The notes below the pieces were generated by a model. It made no database searches, had not been told where the DNA came from, and saw only the letters and a program-made list of their open reading frames with translations. From Balamuthia mandrillaris (lineage: Eukaryota > Discosea > Longamoebia > Balamuthiidae): a DNA stretch of 64,000 bases. The position numbers and the translations under genes were made by a program. Where the stretch lies: the NCBI GenBank assembly GCA_031835245.1, contig JAVKOQ010000004.1, positions 248,001 through 312,000 on the forward strand. The letters run 5' to 3'. How positions within the stretch are numbered: the first letter of the stretch is position 1; each line of letters starts with the position of its first letter. This document shows, in pieces, positions 20,834-31,741 of this stretch.

Positions 20834-21888
20834 TGCTGACTAAATACATTTTAAAAAGATTATTACTCGCAATTGTAACTTTTATAGTAATTTACGTTAT
20901 TGTTTATTTAATAATGGCTAAATTTGGTAACAACCCTTTTGTTAATACGGTTGATGCTATAAAATCCAAATCAACAGATGCAAGTGAACAATTAATTAAA
21001 TTGCAAAAAGAAAATGGTTTTGATAAACCAGCAGTTGTTAGATTATGAGATTACACAGTTGGAATTTTCCACGGAGATTATGGAAAAATTTACAAATCCA
21101 GTGAAACTTCAATTCCGGCTTTATTCTTTAAACCATTAAGATACACAATTTTAGTTTCACTTCCTTCATTTATCATCAGTGTAATTTTAGGAGTTATTTT
21201 AGGAACTATTTCAGCTTACAAAAGAGGTAAATGACAAGATGCTTCAATAACATCTTTTGCTACAGTTTTTGTTGCTTTACCTTCATTCGTTTTAGCTCCT
21301 TTTATAATTTTAATAGCTCTAAAAGTAAATTTACCTTTTGAATTTAAGGATGCCGAAGATTATTCAGTAGGAACAATGATTACTTCATTAATTCCACCAA
21401 TTGTTGTTTTCGTGCTTTCTTCTATAGCAGGATATACCTTCTTAGTAAGGAACTGAGTTGTTACAACATTGTCTTCACATCAAGTATTAATTGCAAAAGC
21501 AAAAGGATTATCAAAATTCAAAATTTTTACAAAACATGTCTTCAGAAATGCTTCAATTCCTTTAGTAAGAACACTAATTTTCTCATATTTAGCTCTACTA
21601 TCAGGATCAATTATTTTAGAACAATTTTTCAGAATTCCAGGTTCATCAACAATAATAGTTAATGCAATCCAAGATGGAGAAATAAATATTTCAATGTTTT
21701 CTTTAATTTTCTTTACTTCACTTTCATTAGTTACTGATATTGTTGCCGATCTTTCATACGTATTTATGGATCCAAGAATTTCAATAGCTTCAAAATCAGA
21801 AAGAAATTACTGAGTAGAATTTAAAAAATGAAGATCAAGAAAACAAAGCAAAGAAAAATTAGAACAAGGAGAAATGAGTAATGTCTAA
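20833..21888 (+). CDS. oppB: Oligopeptide ABC transporter permease OppB
   Basis: 351-aa inner-membrane permease with an N-terminal helix (YILKRLLLAIVTFIVIY), a periplasm-equivalent domain, and five further helices. The EAA-type cytoplasmic loop that docks on the ATPases is VLIAKAKGLSKFKIFTKHVF. It forms a heterodimer with OppC. Its start overlaps the oppA stop by one base and its end overlaps the oppC start by eight bases, so the operon is translationally coupled. Confidence 0.94.
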
Positions 21889-23035
21889 TTCATCACAAGA
21901 ATTTAACTTAAAATATCGCTTAACACAAGAAGATCTTAAGTTACTAAAAGTTTCTCCAAATCATTTCAATTCTTTTCAAATTACAGGTAAAGTTTCTGAA
22001 CTTTGAAAAGATACATTAAAAAACTTTTTCAAAACTCCACTTGCTTTAATTGCAACAATAGTCTTCATTTTGCTTCTTTTAACAGCAATTTTTACAGCTG
22101 CTTTTTCTCCATTTGATACAACAAAACCAATTTCTGGAGTAGATAATGAACTTGTGTTTTCACAAAAACCAGGTACTTGAGGTGTGTTTGAAAACAATAT
22201 CTCACAAGATCTTTTAGACAAAATTTTGAGTAAGTCAACACCACAACATCCATTAATTCACGGTGTTGTAGAAGAAATAGTTCCGGGAAGATATTTAGCT
22301 AATTTCAATCCATATGAAGTAATTTCAGTATTAGCAAATAAACAAATTTTTTCTATTGTAGGAACAGATGAATTTGGTCGTGATATCTGATTAAGAACTT
22401 GAGTTGGAACACTTAATGCTTTAGGAATATCAGCAATTATAGCTGTTATAGAAAGTGTAATCGGTGTTCTTTTAGGTACTTATTTAGGTTACCACATAGG
22501 AAAATGAATTGACAATATCTTCTTAAGAATAATCGATGTGTTTAACTCAATTCCTTGAATAGTTATCTTTGTTATATTTATAGGAATTTTTGGACCAAAA
22601 ACAATAGTAATTATAATTCTGTTAACAGCAACAGGATGAACTGGTCCAACTTATTTAGCTAGATCTTATACAATTATTATTAAAGATGAAGAATACATTC
22701 AAGCTGCAAAAGCTGTTGGTGCTTCAAAATTAAGACAAATTTATTCACACATACTTCCAAATATTTTAGGAAAACTCCTTTCTGGTTTTGTATCTAGACT
22801 ATTATCAGCTATCTCAATTATTGCTGGACTTGCTTTCTTGGGATTTTTAAAAGAAAGCGCTGATTCACCAGCTAATTTAGGATTAATTATTAACTCTTCA
22901 AGACAACTAGCAGATTCAAATATTTGAGCTTTATTATTCCCATCCTTTATATTGGTTATATTAGCTTTAAGTACAAGATTTATAGCAAACGGAATTCACG
23001 ACGCACTTGATCCAAGAATTGGAGGTAGAAAATAA
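21881..23035 (+). CDS. oppC: Oligopeptide ABC transporter permease OppC
   Basis: 384-aa permease partner of OppB. It has a hydrophilic N-terminal ~45 residues, a first helix (LIATIVFILLLLTAIF), the conserved OppC motif FSIVGTDEFGRDIWLR before the membrane core, and the EAA loop IQAAKAVGASKLRQIYSHIL. It ends LDPRIGGRK, a typical OppC terminus. Overlaps both neighbours. Confidence 0.94.
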
Positions 23036-24099
23036 TGTCAAATTCAGAAGTAAAAATCAACTTAGAAGATAAAGTTTTAGATTTAAAAAACTTAAAAGTT
23101 GCCTTCAAAATCAAGGGTAAAAAGTACGTTGAAATAGTAAGAGGTGTTGATTTATCTATTAGACGAGGACAAATTGTTGGTCTTGTTGGAGAATCAGGAT
23201 CTGGTAAATCTGTTACTTCAAAAGCGTTATTAGGTGTTAATGAATTTGCTAAAACAACAGCTGATAAAATGTTAATTAGTGGTATTGATGTTGCTAAATT
23301 TACAAAAGATAAACAATGATTACAAGTTAGAGGAAAAAAAGTAGGATACATTCCACAAGATCCTTTAGTTGCTTTAAATCCAACTAGAACTATTGGAAAA
23401 CAATTGCTTGATGTTCTTGAAAAATCAGATAGATTTAAAACAAAAGAAGAAAAACAAGAATACTTGATTTCTCTTCTTGAATCCTTTGGATTTGAACGTG
23501 CAAGAGAAAGATTTAACTCTTATCCACATACACTATCAGGTGGTATGAAACAAAGAATTATTATTGCAATGACTGTTGCCGCAAATCCAGATTTAATTAT
23601 TGCTGATGAGCCAACAACTGCTCTTGATCCAACAGTTCAAGCGTCTGTTCTTGCTTTGTTTAACCAAATTAGATTAGAGTATGGAATTTCAATTATTTTC
23701 ATTTCTCATAACATTTCAGTTATTGCAAAATTCTGTGATTATATTTACATAATGTATGCTGGAAAAATCATTGAAAAAGGAACAAGAAAAGACATTTTTA
23801 CTGATCCAAGACATCCATATATTTGAGCTTTAATTTCAGCAATTCCTGAAGATAGAGATGAAAAACTTTATACCATTCAAGGTTCACCTCCAGATATGAA
23901 AAATCTTCCAGCTGGTGATCCATTTGCTCCAAGAAATGATTATGCGTTAGCTTTAGATTTTGAAAAAGAACCACCATTAATTTCTATATCTAAAACACAT
24001 GCTGCAGCTACTTGATTATTACATCCAGACGCACCAAAAGTTGAACTAACTAAAGAACTACAATCCAGATTAAAACTATTTAAAGAGGTATTAAAATAA
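23035..24099 (+). CDS. oppD: Oligopeptide ABC transporter ATPase OppD
   Basis: 354-aa ABC ATPase. Walker A GESGSGKS, Q-loop YIPQDPLVALNP, signature LSGGMKQR, Walker B LIIADEPTTALD and the H-loop ISHN are all present. The C-terminal oligopeptide-transporter extension is recognisable (HPYIWALISAIP, then IQGSPPDMKNLPAGDPFAPR), but the cysteine cluster found in many OppD/DppD proteins (an Fe-S site) is missing. Its ATG overlaps the oppC stop and its TAA overlaps the oppF ATG. Confidence 0.95.
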
Positions 24100-26402
24100 T
24101 GCAAGTTAAACCAACATTAAAAGTTCAAAGCTTAAAAAAATATTTTTCCAATAAATTTGGTGTTGTCAAAGCTGTTGATAACGTAAATTTTAGTATCCAA
24201 CAAGGAAAAATTTTAGGTTTAATTGGTGAATCTGGATCAGGTAAAACAACAGTTGGTAGATCTTTGATTAGATTATATGAATCTTACGGTGGTCAAGTTA
24301 CTTTATTAGATGAAGTTATTTCTGGAAACAAATTAACAAAAAAACAAAATCTATTTTTAAGAAAAAATATTCAAATGATTTTCCAAGATCCATATTCTTC
24401 TTTAAATGGACAAAAAAATATTTATTCTATTTTAAAAGAACCATTGATTGTTAATGGGATTTTAAAAGAAAAAATGAGGGAACTTTTTCAAGATTGAAAA
24501 GAAGTTGTTAAAAACTTTAAATATACATTTTTGGATAAATATTTAGAAATTGATATTCAAAATGTACACGATTACAATAAAAAACTTACTAATTTTTTAG
24601 AAGAATTTGAAGTAAAAGTTAATCTTTGAAAACCTCAATTTGAAAATTTAAGTCTTGAAAATAAAAAAGAAATTGAAGAATTTTTTAACTCATATTTTAC
24701 TTTTTTAGATAAAAAACAATTAATCCTTACACAAAATTTCAATGATGTTTATAAAAGAGCTGGAATTTTATATAAATTCTATTTTGAGATGCAAGAAAAA
24801 TACCGTAAAGGTGAAATTTCTTTTGATGAAGTAGATGTTAAAAATACAGCAAATCAGCTCAAAGAAATTCGTGAAAAAATTAAAGATATTTCTCACTTTG
24901 TCAGAGTCAAAGAAGATCCAACCCACTTAGATCAAATATCACAAGATTGAGAAAATTGAACAAAGTACAATAACTCCAAAAACTTACTAAATTCTTATGT
25001 GTCACAATACAAATATGAGTACAAAATGAATTTGAATAATGCTTTAATAACAGAAGATGTTCAAAAATATTCATATTACAAAAAACTTTCAGTTGTTAAT
25101 TACGAAATTTATAGTTATTTAAGTTTGCATTTTAAAAAATTTACTAATTTAACTTTTTCTAAAATTGAAAGTTTCATTAGTCGCTTTGAAGAGTTAAAAG
25201 AAACATTTTTATTAGAAAAACAAAATGTTTTAATAGTTAATCAAAAAAGCGAAAAATTTGAATCAGTTACAAATTTCAGACATGAATTCATTGATAGATT
25301 ATCTAATTTAAATGTTGATGAATTTGTTGAAGATTCAGATTATAACGGAAGTCTTCATTACAAAAATAAACCAACAATTTTATTTGAATCTGTATTTAGT
25401 AAATATAATGTTAGTTTTCCTAAAAAAGATAAACAACTAAAATCTTATTTAGAAGAAGAGCTCAAAAAAGTTGGTGAAGCTCATGAACAAGCTAAAAAAG
25501 TCTTTGATGAAGAAACAAGAAAATTTATTGAAGAATTCTCCTTAGTTCAAAAAGCAAAAGAAGAAGAATTAGCTTTATTTACTTCACAAAATAAAGAATT
25601 AAAAGAAAAAATAGTTAAGTTAGAAAAAGAAGTTGTTGAACTTCACAATAAATTTTTGACACTAATTGCAAAAGATAAAGATCTTTACAATAGCTTTAAA
25701 AATAGATTTAAAGAAAAACAAGAAGTTATAAAATCCTTTTCTATTGAAAACAAAAACATTTTCAAAGTTTATAAAAATATTAGATTATTTTTCGGTATTG
25801 AAAGTTCAGCTTCATATACTCTTCTAAAAAGAAGAATTAAAAAGTTTATTACTAGTGAATTAATTTATGAAGCTCTAGAAAGTGTTGGATTACTCAGACA
25901 ATTTGCTTATAGATATCCACATGAATTCTCTGGTGGACAAAGACAAAGAATTGTTATTGCTAGAGCTTTAATTGTAGAGCCTAAAGTGTTAATTGCGGAT
26001 GAACCAATTGCATCACTTGATATTTCTATTCAAGCGCAAGTTGTTAACCTTCTTAAAAAATTAGTTGAAGAAAAAAATCTTTGCTTGATTTTCATTGCGC
26101 ACGATTTATCTATTGTTGAATATTTAGTGGATGAAGTTATAATCTTACATTCAGGAAAAATTGTTGAAAGAGGAAAAACTCACTTAGTTTATAATAATCC
26201 AATTCACCCTTATACAAAAAACTTGCTTGAGTCAGTTCCTAAAATGTCTAATGCACATATTCCTTTCAAACCTTTACCATTTGTTAATGCTTACTTAGCA
26301 GAACAAGAGTTTCCAAATAAAATAGTTTCACAAAAAGTAGAACAACATCATTATGTTTTTGGAACACAAAAACAAATTAATGAATGACTCAAAAAAGCAT
26401 AA
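24099..26402 (+). CDS. oppF: Oligopeptide ABC transporter ATPase OppF with ~430-aa insertion
   Basis: 767 aa, more than twice the normal OppF. Walker A (GESGSGKTT, residues ~44-52) and the Q-loop (QMIFQDPYSSLNGQ, ~95-110) are followed by a long Lys/Glu-rich, helical and partly coiled-coil insertion, after which the fold resumes at ELIYEALESVGLL, with signature FSGGQRQR near residue 610, Walker B VLIADEPIASLD and the H-loop FIAHDLS. The insertion lies between Q-loop and signature, in the helical subdomain. All catalytic residues are intact, so it should be active. Enlarged OppF proteins are known in other mycoplasmas, so this is probably an inherited feature. A terminator follows the next small gene. 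Confidence 0.94.
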
Positions 26403-26420
26403 TTAACATATAATTAAATT

Positions 26421-26852
26421 ATGTCGAAAGAAAAAGTAGTTTCATTTTTTAGAAAAAAAATTCTAAGAGATTTTAATAAAGCATCTCTTTTCTGAATTGT
26501 TTTTTGAACTTTAGTTTCAATTATTTTGTATTTAGTTTTAGTATACGTTAGAAAAAGTACTTGATATGATGCACAATCAGTTGTTGGACTTTTATTAATT
26601 TGTATGAGTACATTTGCTACAGTGCTTAGATTTGGATTTTTTAATAACTATTCTAAAAGCTATAAAAATTGAAGAATATCTTCAGAAAACAAAATGAGAA
26701 GAGAAAATCATTTAGAAGAACTAGAGTTTGTAAATGATGACAAACTAAAAAGTGAAAGAAAAAGAAAATCATTAATCCCTATTTTATTAGGATTTATAAC
26801 CGGAATATTATTAATATTGATTACATTGCCATACTTAAATTTTGCAAAATAA
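26421..26852 (+). CDS. Small two/three-helix membrane protein
   Basis: 143-aa protein with hydrophobic segments at about residues 23-43, 52-68 and 122-140, separated by a charged stretch (KMRRENHLEELEFVNDDKLKSERKRK). The pattern is reminiscent of small DUF3899-type membrane proteins, but this is only an impression. It starts 18 bp after oppF and is followed by a terminator, so it is the last gene of the opp operon. Function unknown. Confidence 0.75.
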
Positions 26853-26860
26853 TTTTAATA

Positions 26861-26897
26861 AAAAATATTCAAGCTTTGTGCTTGAATATTTTATTTT
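26861..26897. terminator. Terminator of the opp operon
   Basis: AATATTCAAGC and GCTTGAATATT form an 11-bp stem with A- and T-run flanks, between convergent genes. Confidence 0.85.
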
Positions 26898-26916
26898 TCC
26901 TTTAAAAATAAAACTT

Positions 26917-27786
26917 TTATAATTTAAATATTTTAGAGTAATTTTGGATTCTATTAATAAATTTTTTAATTTCTTGTATTTTCATTTCCTTTTTTAAGTT
27001 ATCAGTTAGCATTTGTTCAATTTGGCTTAAACTATAAAGAGAAGAAATAAAAATTTTCTTATTTTCCTTGATTCTACTATCTAAAACAGGATTTAAAACT
27101 TGTTCAATAAATCAAGAAACATCATTAGAACTAACAAAATCTTCAATTAAAAGATAATCAGCATTTTTAAGTTGATTAATTATTTCAAATGCAAGACCTT
27201 TTTTTGAAATTGAATTTGAATATAAATTAACTAAATCAAGAAAATTGGTATAAACAACAGATTTTTGCTTAGAGACAATACTTCATGAAAGAATTTTAAA
27301 AAATACAGTTTTACCAGATAAAGAGGGTCCAAAAATAAAACATCATTTTTTACTTTTAGGTACTTCTTTTCATAAATTATAAACATTACGTTTTACTTCA
27401 TTATTTATTTGCTTTAAAAAGTTTTCTTTAAAACTATCTGATAAATGTGCAGCAGAAAGTTGTGAAATTTCTTTTAGAAAAATATACTTTTCTAAAATTT
27501 CAGATTTATCTTTTTGTGATTCTACTAGTTTGATTTTTAAAGCATTTGTTATTGGGTCTCTAATAATTATTTTTAAAAATTTAGCATTTGGTTCTTGATC
27601 TAAAAAATTTAAAAATACATCAATATTATCTGTTAACTCTTCTTTAGAAACATTTAAGTTCTTAATAATTTTTTGAACTTCAGGATCAGCATTTATTTTT
27701 TCTAGGAAAAATTCTTTTATTTTTTCCAAATCTTCTTGATTATTTTCTATTGACACATCACTTAATGAGATTTTATTAGTCTTCAT
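26917..27786 (-). CDS. DnaI/DnaC-like helicase-loader ATPase
   Basis: 289-aa AAA+ type ATPase. The first ~135 residues are a charged N-terminal domain like the helicase-binding domain of DnaI. The ATPase domain has Walker A GPSLSGKT (residues 153-160) and a Walker B strand DYLLIEDF. Bacterial DnaI-type proteins load the replicative helicase at origins. It begins 4 bp after the stop of a DnaB/DnaD-like gene, the classical pairing of primosome components in Firmicutes, which supports the assignment. Confidence 0.85.
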
Positions 27787-27790
27787 TTTA

Positions 27791-28696
27791 TCATTCCGTT
27801 TCTTCTACTTCTTTTAAAAAATCATCTATTACATTTGTATTGTTTATTTCTTCTGTATCATTTTGTAAAGTTTCATATGGATCAAATAAGGGCTTAGATT
27901 TTGAATTAATTTTTTGTTTGTATTCAAATTTTTCTAAAAGTTCTTGATAAACCTCATGATGTAAAATAATTTTTTTATTAAATAAATCTTTTGCTATTTT
28001 TTCAAAATATTGAAAATTAATTTTATTATTAATTTTATAACAGTAATCTAAAATTTCATTTAATGCATGAAAAGAAAAACCAAGTTGGTGATAATGTTCT
28101 ACTTTCTTTTCAAGACTAGGAATAGGAAGTCTGTGAGTTAAATATTCAATATATCTTTTACTATTTAAAACTTGTTTTGCTTCAATGTTGCTTTTTATAT
28201 CATTGATATGAACTTCATCTTTAACATCATCTGAAATAAAGATTTGAAAAAAGTTAGTTGATACTTCAGAAAATCCTTCTTTTTTATAGTCTTTTTCAGA
28301 AAATCTTTCAATTAACTCATTAAATTTGTTTTGACCTATTTTTTTAATAAGTAATTCTGAAAAATAATGATTTTTTAAAATCTGATTAATAGTTGAAGGT
28401 TTTTTTAATTCAATAAGTACAACTTTTTTTTCTTCATTATAAAAGGTTCTGATTAAACCAATAGCTTCTAGAATCTTTTTGTTTTTTTCAAAAACTACTT
28501 GATCCATTTTGAAAATGGATTCTAAATCATTTAGATTCAAAAATTCTTTTTTCTCGTTAAAAAATTCAAAATCATAAAAATAATTAAATAAAATATAAGC
28601 TTCTTTTTCTATTATAGGCAAATAAAAAAATCTTATTAATCTAAAATCTTCTTTACCAATATTTTTTGTTCCAAAAATTAAATATTTTTTATTCAT
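27791..28696 (-). CDS. DnaB/DnaD-like primosome protein
   Basis: 301-aa protein resembling the Firmicute DnaB/DnaD helicase-loading family: an N-terminal winged-helix-like region (LIRFFYLPIIEKEAYILFNY) and a C-terminal helical segment (FHALNEILDYCYKINNKINFQYFEKIAKDL shape, typical of the DnaD-like domain). The start is the ATG at 28696, placed 4-5 bp after a GGGAG ribosome-binding site; a TTG four codons upstream overlaps that site and is less likely. Followed directly by the DnaI-like gene. Confidence 0.8.
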   Translation of the reverse strand: MNKKYLIFGTKNIGKEDFRLIRFFYLPIIEKEAYILFNYFYDFEFFNEKKEFLNLNDLESIFKMDQVVFEKNKKILEAIGLIRTFYNEEKKVVLIELKKPSTINQILKNHYFSELLIKKIGQNKFNELIERFSEKDYKKEGFSEVSTNFFQIFISDDVKDEVHINDIKSNIEAKQVLNSKRYIEYLTHRLPIPSLEKKVEHYHQLGFSFHALNEILDYCYKINNKINFQYFEKIAKDLFNKKIILHHEVYQELLEKFEYKQKINSKSKPLFDPYETLQNDTEEINNTNVIDDFLKEVEETE

Positions 28697-28727
28697 AAAA
28701 TCTCCCAATTTATTTGTTGATTTAATT

Positions 28728-29314
28728 TTATAAATTTTTATTTAATTCTGAAAAAAATTTAGGAAAAAAGTCTTCATTTTTCCACTCTGAATTAGAGATA
28801 TTAACATCCACTTTGTGACAAAATCCTTTATTTAAGAAGTCATTTAAGCTAGAAATCGAGTTATTAACATTTTTATTAACAATATTTTTAACACGTTGTT
28901 CCTCAGAAGAAAAAATACGGATTACTTTATCGAAATAAACAGCAAAGTTTGCATTTTTAGAATATAAATTAGGAATTTCCACAAAATCATATTTATTATT
29001 TTTTAAATGTTCTTCTAAAAAAGGATAAACAAGTTTTTCAATGATATTAATATTATCTGGATTACTTCTAATAAATTCTCTTAATTTTTCTTTATTTACC
29101 TTCATGTCTTTAACAAATGCAGGATTGTAGTTTTTTAAAGCAAGATAACAAGGATTGTCTTTTAAATAGCACATTTGAAAAAATTCATCAGAAAATAAAA
29201 TTTTTTGTTTTTTTTTAATACTTTTTTACTATATTCTTGAAGTAAATTTAAAAATGTTGTTTTTCCTACAGCATATTTTCCAATCACTGCATAAGTTTTG
29301 TGTTTATTTTCCAT
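28728..29314 (-). pseudogene. coaE: Dephospho-CoA kinase with a homopolymer frameshift
   Basis: The product would phosphorylate dephospho-CoA, the last step of CoA synthesis. An ATG at 29314 opens the P-loop segment YAVIGKYAVGKTTF, and the frame runs through KKVLKKNKK before ending at an early TAA. In another frame the rest of CoaE follows without interruption (FSDEFFQMCYL, then VNKEKLREFIRSNP, the CoaE lid-type FDKVIRIFSSEEQR) to a stop at 28728. The join coincides with a run of nine T on the plus strand (29208-29216). Either the gene is inactivated, it is length-variable, or the assembly miscounts the run. It starts 1 bp from the end of the HAD gene. Confidence 0.8.
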
Positions 29315-30112
29315 TTAATCCGATTCTTTTCTTAAGATTTTTGCTACACCAGCGGGTTTTGATTTAGGTCCGATTTTATTGGCTATTTTTTTTAAGTTCT
29401 TTGATCCTGATTTTAATGCTATAAGTGTACCTACAATGTTTTTTGTAGAAGCATCATTCATAGAATCACCTATATGAATTGTATTTTCTAAATCAAAATT
29501 TTCTAAATTTGCAATAAATTTTACCACTTCTCCTTTAGTTGCATTTTTATTAGTGATTTCTATTGCTCTTCCTTTAGCTACTAATGCTAAAGAAACAACT
29601 CCTTTGTATTTTTTCTTTATTTCGTAAAAAGTCTTCACAATTTTCTTTTTCGAAATAGACATTATTAAAATTTTGTGTGCATTTTCTGTTTTAAAATCTT
29701 GATATTGAAAAGATTTGAAACTAGTAATAAAAGCCAAGATTTGGTTTTGTAAACCTTGACCAAAAAGATGTTTTGCATTATCAGTTGAAAAAGAAATTTT
29801 TTGTTTTTGTGCAATTTTAAATATATCTTTTACTAAATAATTCTGGATTATTTCTTCTTTTAAAATTTGATTATTTATAGGATTTAAAATGTAAGAACCA
29901 TTTAAACAAGCAACATATTTTGCTTGTGTTTTTTTAGCAATTTCTTCAACTTTTTTTGAATATTTTCTTCCAGTTGAAATCACAATTATGTTCTTTTGTG
30001 AAGCTTCTACAACTGCTTTTTCATTTTTTTTACTCATACTAGCAGAAATACCAAATCCAACATCAAGGAGTGTTCCATCTAAATCAATGAAAAAAATTTT
30101 TTTCTTCAACAT
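29315..30112 (-). CDS. HAD superfamily (Cof-type) phosphatase
   Basis: 265-aa HAD hydrolase, subfamily IIB (Cof). Motif I FFIDLDGTLLD carries the nucleophile and acid/base aspartates at the N-terminus, motif II ISTG follows, the Lys of motif III is in the NKNATKGEVV segment, and motif IV is IGDSMNDAS. These act on sugar phosphates or other phosphometabolites; the substrate cannot be deduced. First gene of a minus-strand operon with coaE and the helicase-loader genes. Confidence 0.92.
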   Translation of the reverse strand: MLKKKIFFIDLDGTLLDVGFGISASMSKKNEKAVVEASQKNIIVISTGRKYSKKVEEIAKKTQAKYVACLNGSYILNPINNQILKEEIIQNYLVKDIFKIAQKQKISFSTDNAKHLFGQGLQNQILAFITSFKSFQYQDFKTENAHKILIMSISKKKIVKTFYEIKKKYKGVVSLALVAKGRAIEITNKNATKGEVVKFIANLENFDLENTIHIGDSMNDASTKNIVGTLIALKSGSKNLKKIANKIGPKSKPAGVAKILRKESD

Positions 30113-30165
30113 ATTGTTTATAATTATATAAAGATAGAAATAAAAATTAAAAAATTAGGAGCAAA

Positions 30166-30687
30166 ATGAATTTTTGATCACATGACTATTCAGCATATAT
30201 AGTAATGATTGTTGTATGAGCAGTAGTTTTTGTAGTTTTCTTGTTGGTTGAATTTTTTACAACAGGTGTTTGATCAGGTTTAATTTCAGTTTCTGCAGTT
30301 ATTCCATTTATTTTAGCAATCACAACTAATGGTCAAATTTGATCAATAACATTACAAATCATTCTATTCATTTTATTGTTCTTAATTCTTTATTTTTCTT
30401 TATTTAAGTTCTTAAAACGTCTTTTTAATAAAACAGAATATGAAGGACCAATTTTAGAATTATTAGATTTAGATCCTATTCCTTTAACACATTCAAGTTC
30501 AGAAAAAGGATTTGAAGAAACTAAATATGGACAAATCAATATTCACGGAAAAATTTATCGTACTTTATCTGATAAAGGTCAAGGTTTTATTTCTGAGGGA
30601 ACATTTGTTAAAGTTGTTCGTATTGAAGGTACTACACTAATAGTTCAAAGAGCAAAAATGCAAGAAGACACAATAAAAGGAGAATAA
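30166..30687 (+). CDS. NfeD family membrane protein
   Basis: 173-aa protein with an N-terminal set of three hydrophobic helices (residues ~10-85) and a C-terminal beta-barrel OB-like domain (QINIHGKIYRTLSDKGQGFISEGTFVKVV ... GTTLIVQR), the hallmark of NfeD proteins. The ATG at 30166 has TTAGGAG upstream. Only 2 bp separate it from an SPFH gene; NfeD and stomatin-like proteins are usually paired and together organise membrane microdomains. Confidence 0.85.
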
Positions 30688-30689
30688 CA

Positions 30690-31616
30690 ATGACAACAGC
30701 AGGTTTAGTAATTTTAATTATTTTTATAATAATTGTTATTATATTAGCAGTACTTTTAATTTCCAGAATTAAAATTATTCCGCAATCACATTTTTATATA
30801 ATCGAAAGACTTGGAAAATATCACAGAACAATTCAAAATGGACTTCACTTTATTTGGCCATTTATTGAAAAAATTGGTTTAAAAGATAACTGAAAAGAAA
30901 AAGTGTTTGACTTTCCAGCACAAGATATCATTACAAAAGATAATGCTAATATTAAAGTTGATTCAGTTATATTTTTACAAATAACAGATCCAAAACTCTT
31001 TGCATATGGAGCAGAAAGACCAATTAAAGCAATCGAAAATCTATCAGCTACAACACTTAGAAATTTATTAGGAGATCTTGAGCTTGATCAGACATTAACT
31101 TCAAGAGATACAATTAATTTAAAATTAACTCAGATATTAGACACTGCATCAGATTCTTGAGGAATTAAAGTTCATAGAGTAGAAATTAAAAATATAATTC
31201 CTCCAAGAGAAATTCAAAATGCAATGGAAAAACAAATGAGAGCTGAAAGAGAAAAAAGAGCAAATGTTTTAGAAGCTGAAGGATCTAAAACAGCAAAAAT
31301 TCTTGAAGCTGAAGCATTTAAACAGTCTTCTATTCTTGAAGCAGAAGGTAAAAAACAAGCAGCTATCTTAGCAGCTGAAGCAGAAAGAGAATCACAAATT
31401 TTAAAAGCATCAGGAACCAAAGAAGCTATCGAATTATTAAATAGCGCAAGAGTATCAAAAGAAGTACTTGTTTTAAGATCAATTGATCAGTTAGGAACAT
31501 TAGCTAACGGGACAGCAACAAAAATTATTATCCCACCTAACTTATCAAATGTAGCTTCTACAATGGCTACAGTTTCAGAATTATTTAAAGAAGAAAAAAC
31601 AAGCGAAAACAAATAA
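30690..31616 (+). CDS. SPFH/stomatin-like protein (QmcA type)
   Basis: 308-aa membrane-anchored SPFH protein. One N-terminal helix (residues ~5-27) is followed by the SPFH domain: IIPQSHFYIIERLGKYHRTI, FDFPAQDIITKDNA and the VEIKNIIPPREIQNAMEKQM signature. The last third is an Ala/Glu-rich coiled coil with repeated EAEGxK-type units (LEAEGSK, LEAEAFK, LEAEGKK) that would mediate oligomerisation. The pairing with NfeD supports a role in membrane scaffolding. Confidence 0.92.
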
Positions 31617-31620
31617 TTTT

Positions 31621-31656
31621 TTCAAAAGACTTAAAGAAGCGAATTTAAGTCTTTTG
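31621..31656 (+). terminator. Terminator after the NfeD-SPFH operon
   Basis: CAAAAGACTTAAA and TTTAAGTCTTTTG form a 13-bp stem, then TTTTTTA. Confidence 0.88.
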
Positions 31657-31741
31657 TTTTTTATTTGTTTGTTATGCTTTAAATTTTGCAAAAATTTAGT
31701 AAAATTTTAAAACTAAATAATTTTAGAAAAAGAGAAAGAAT

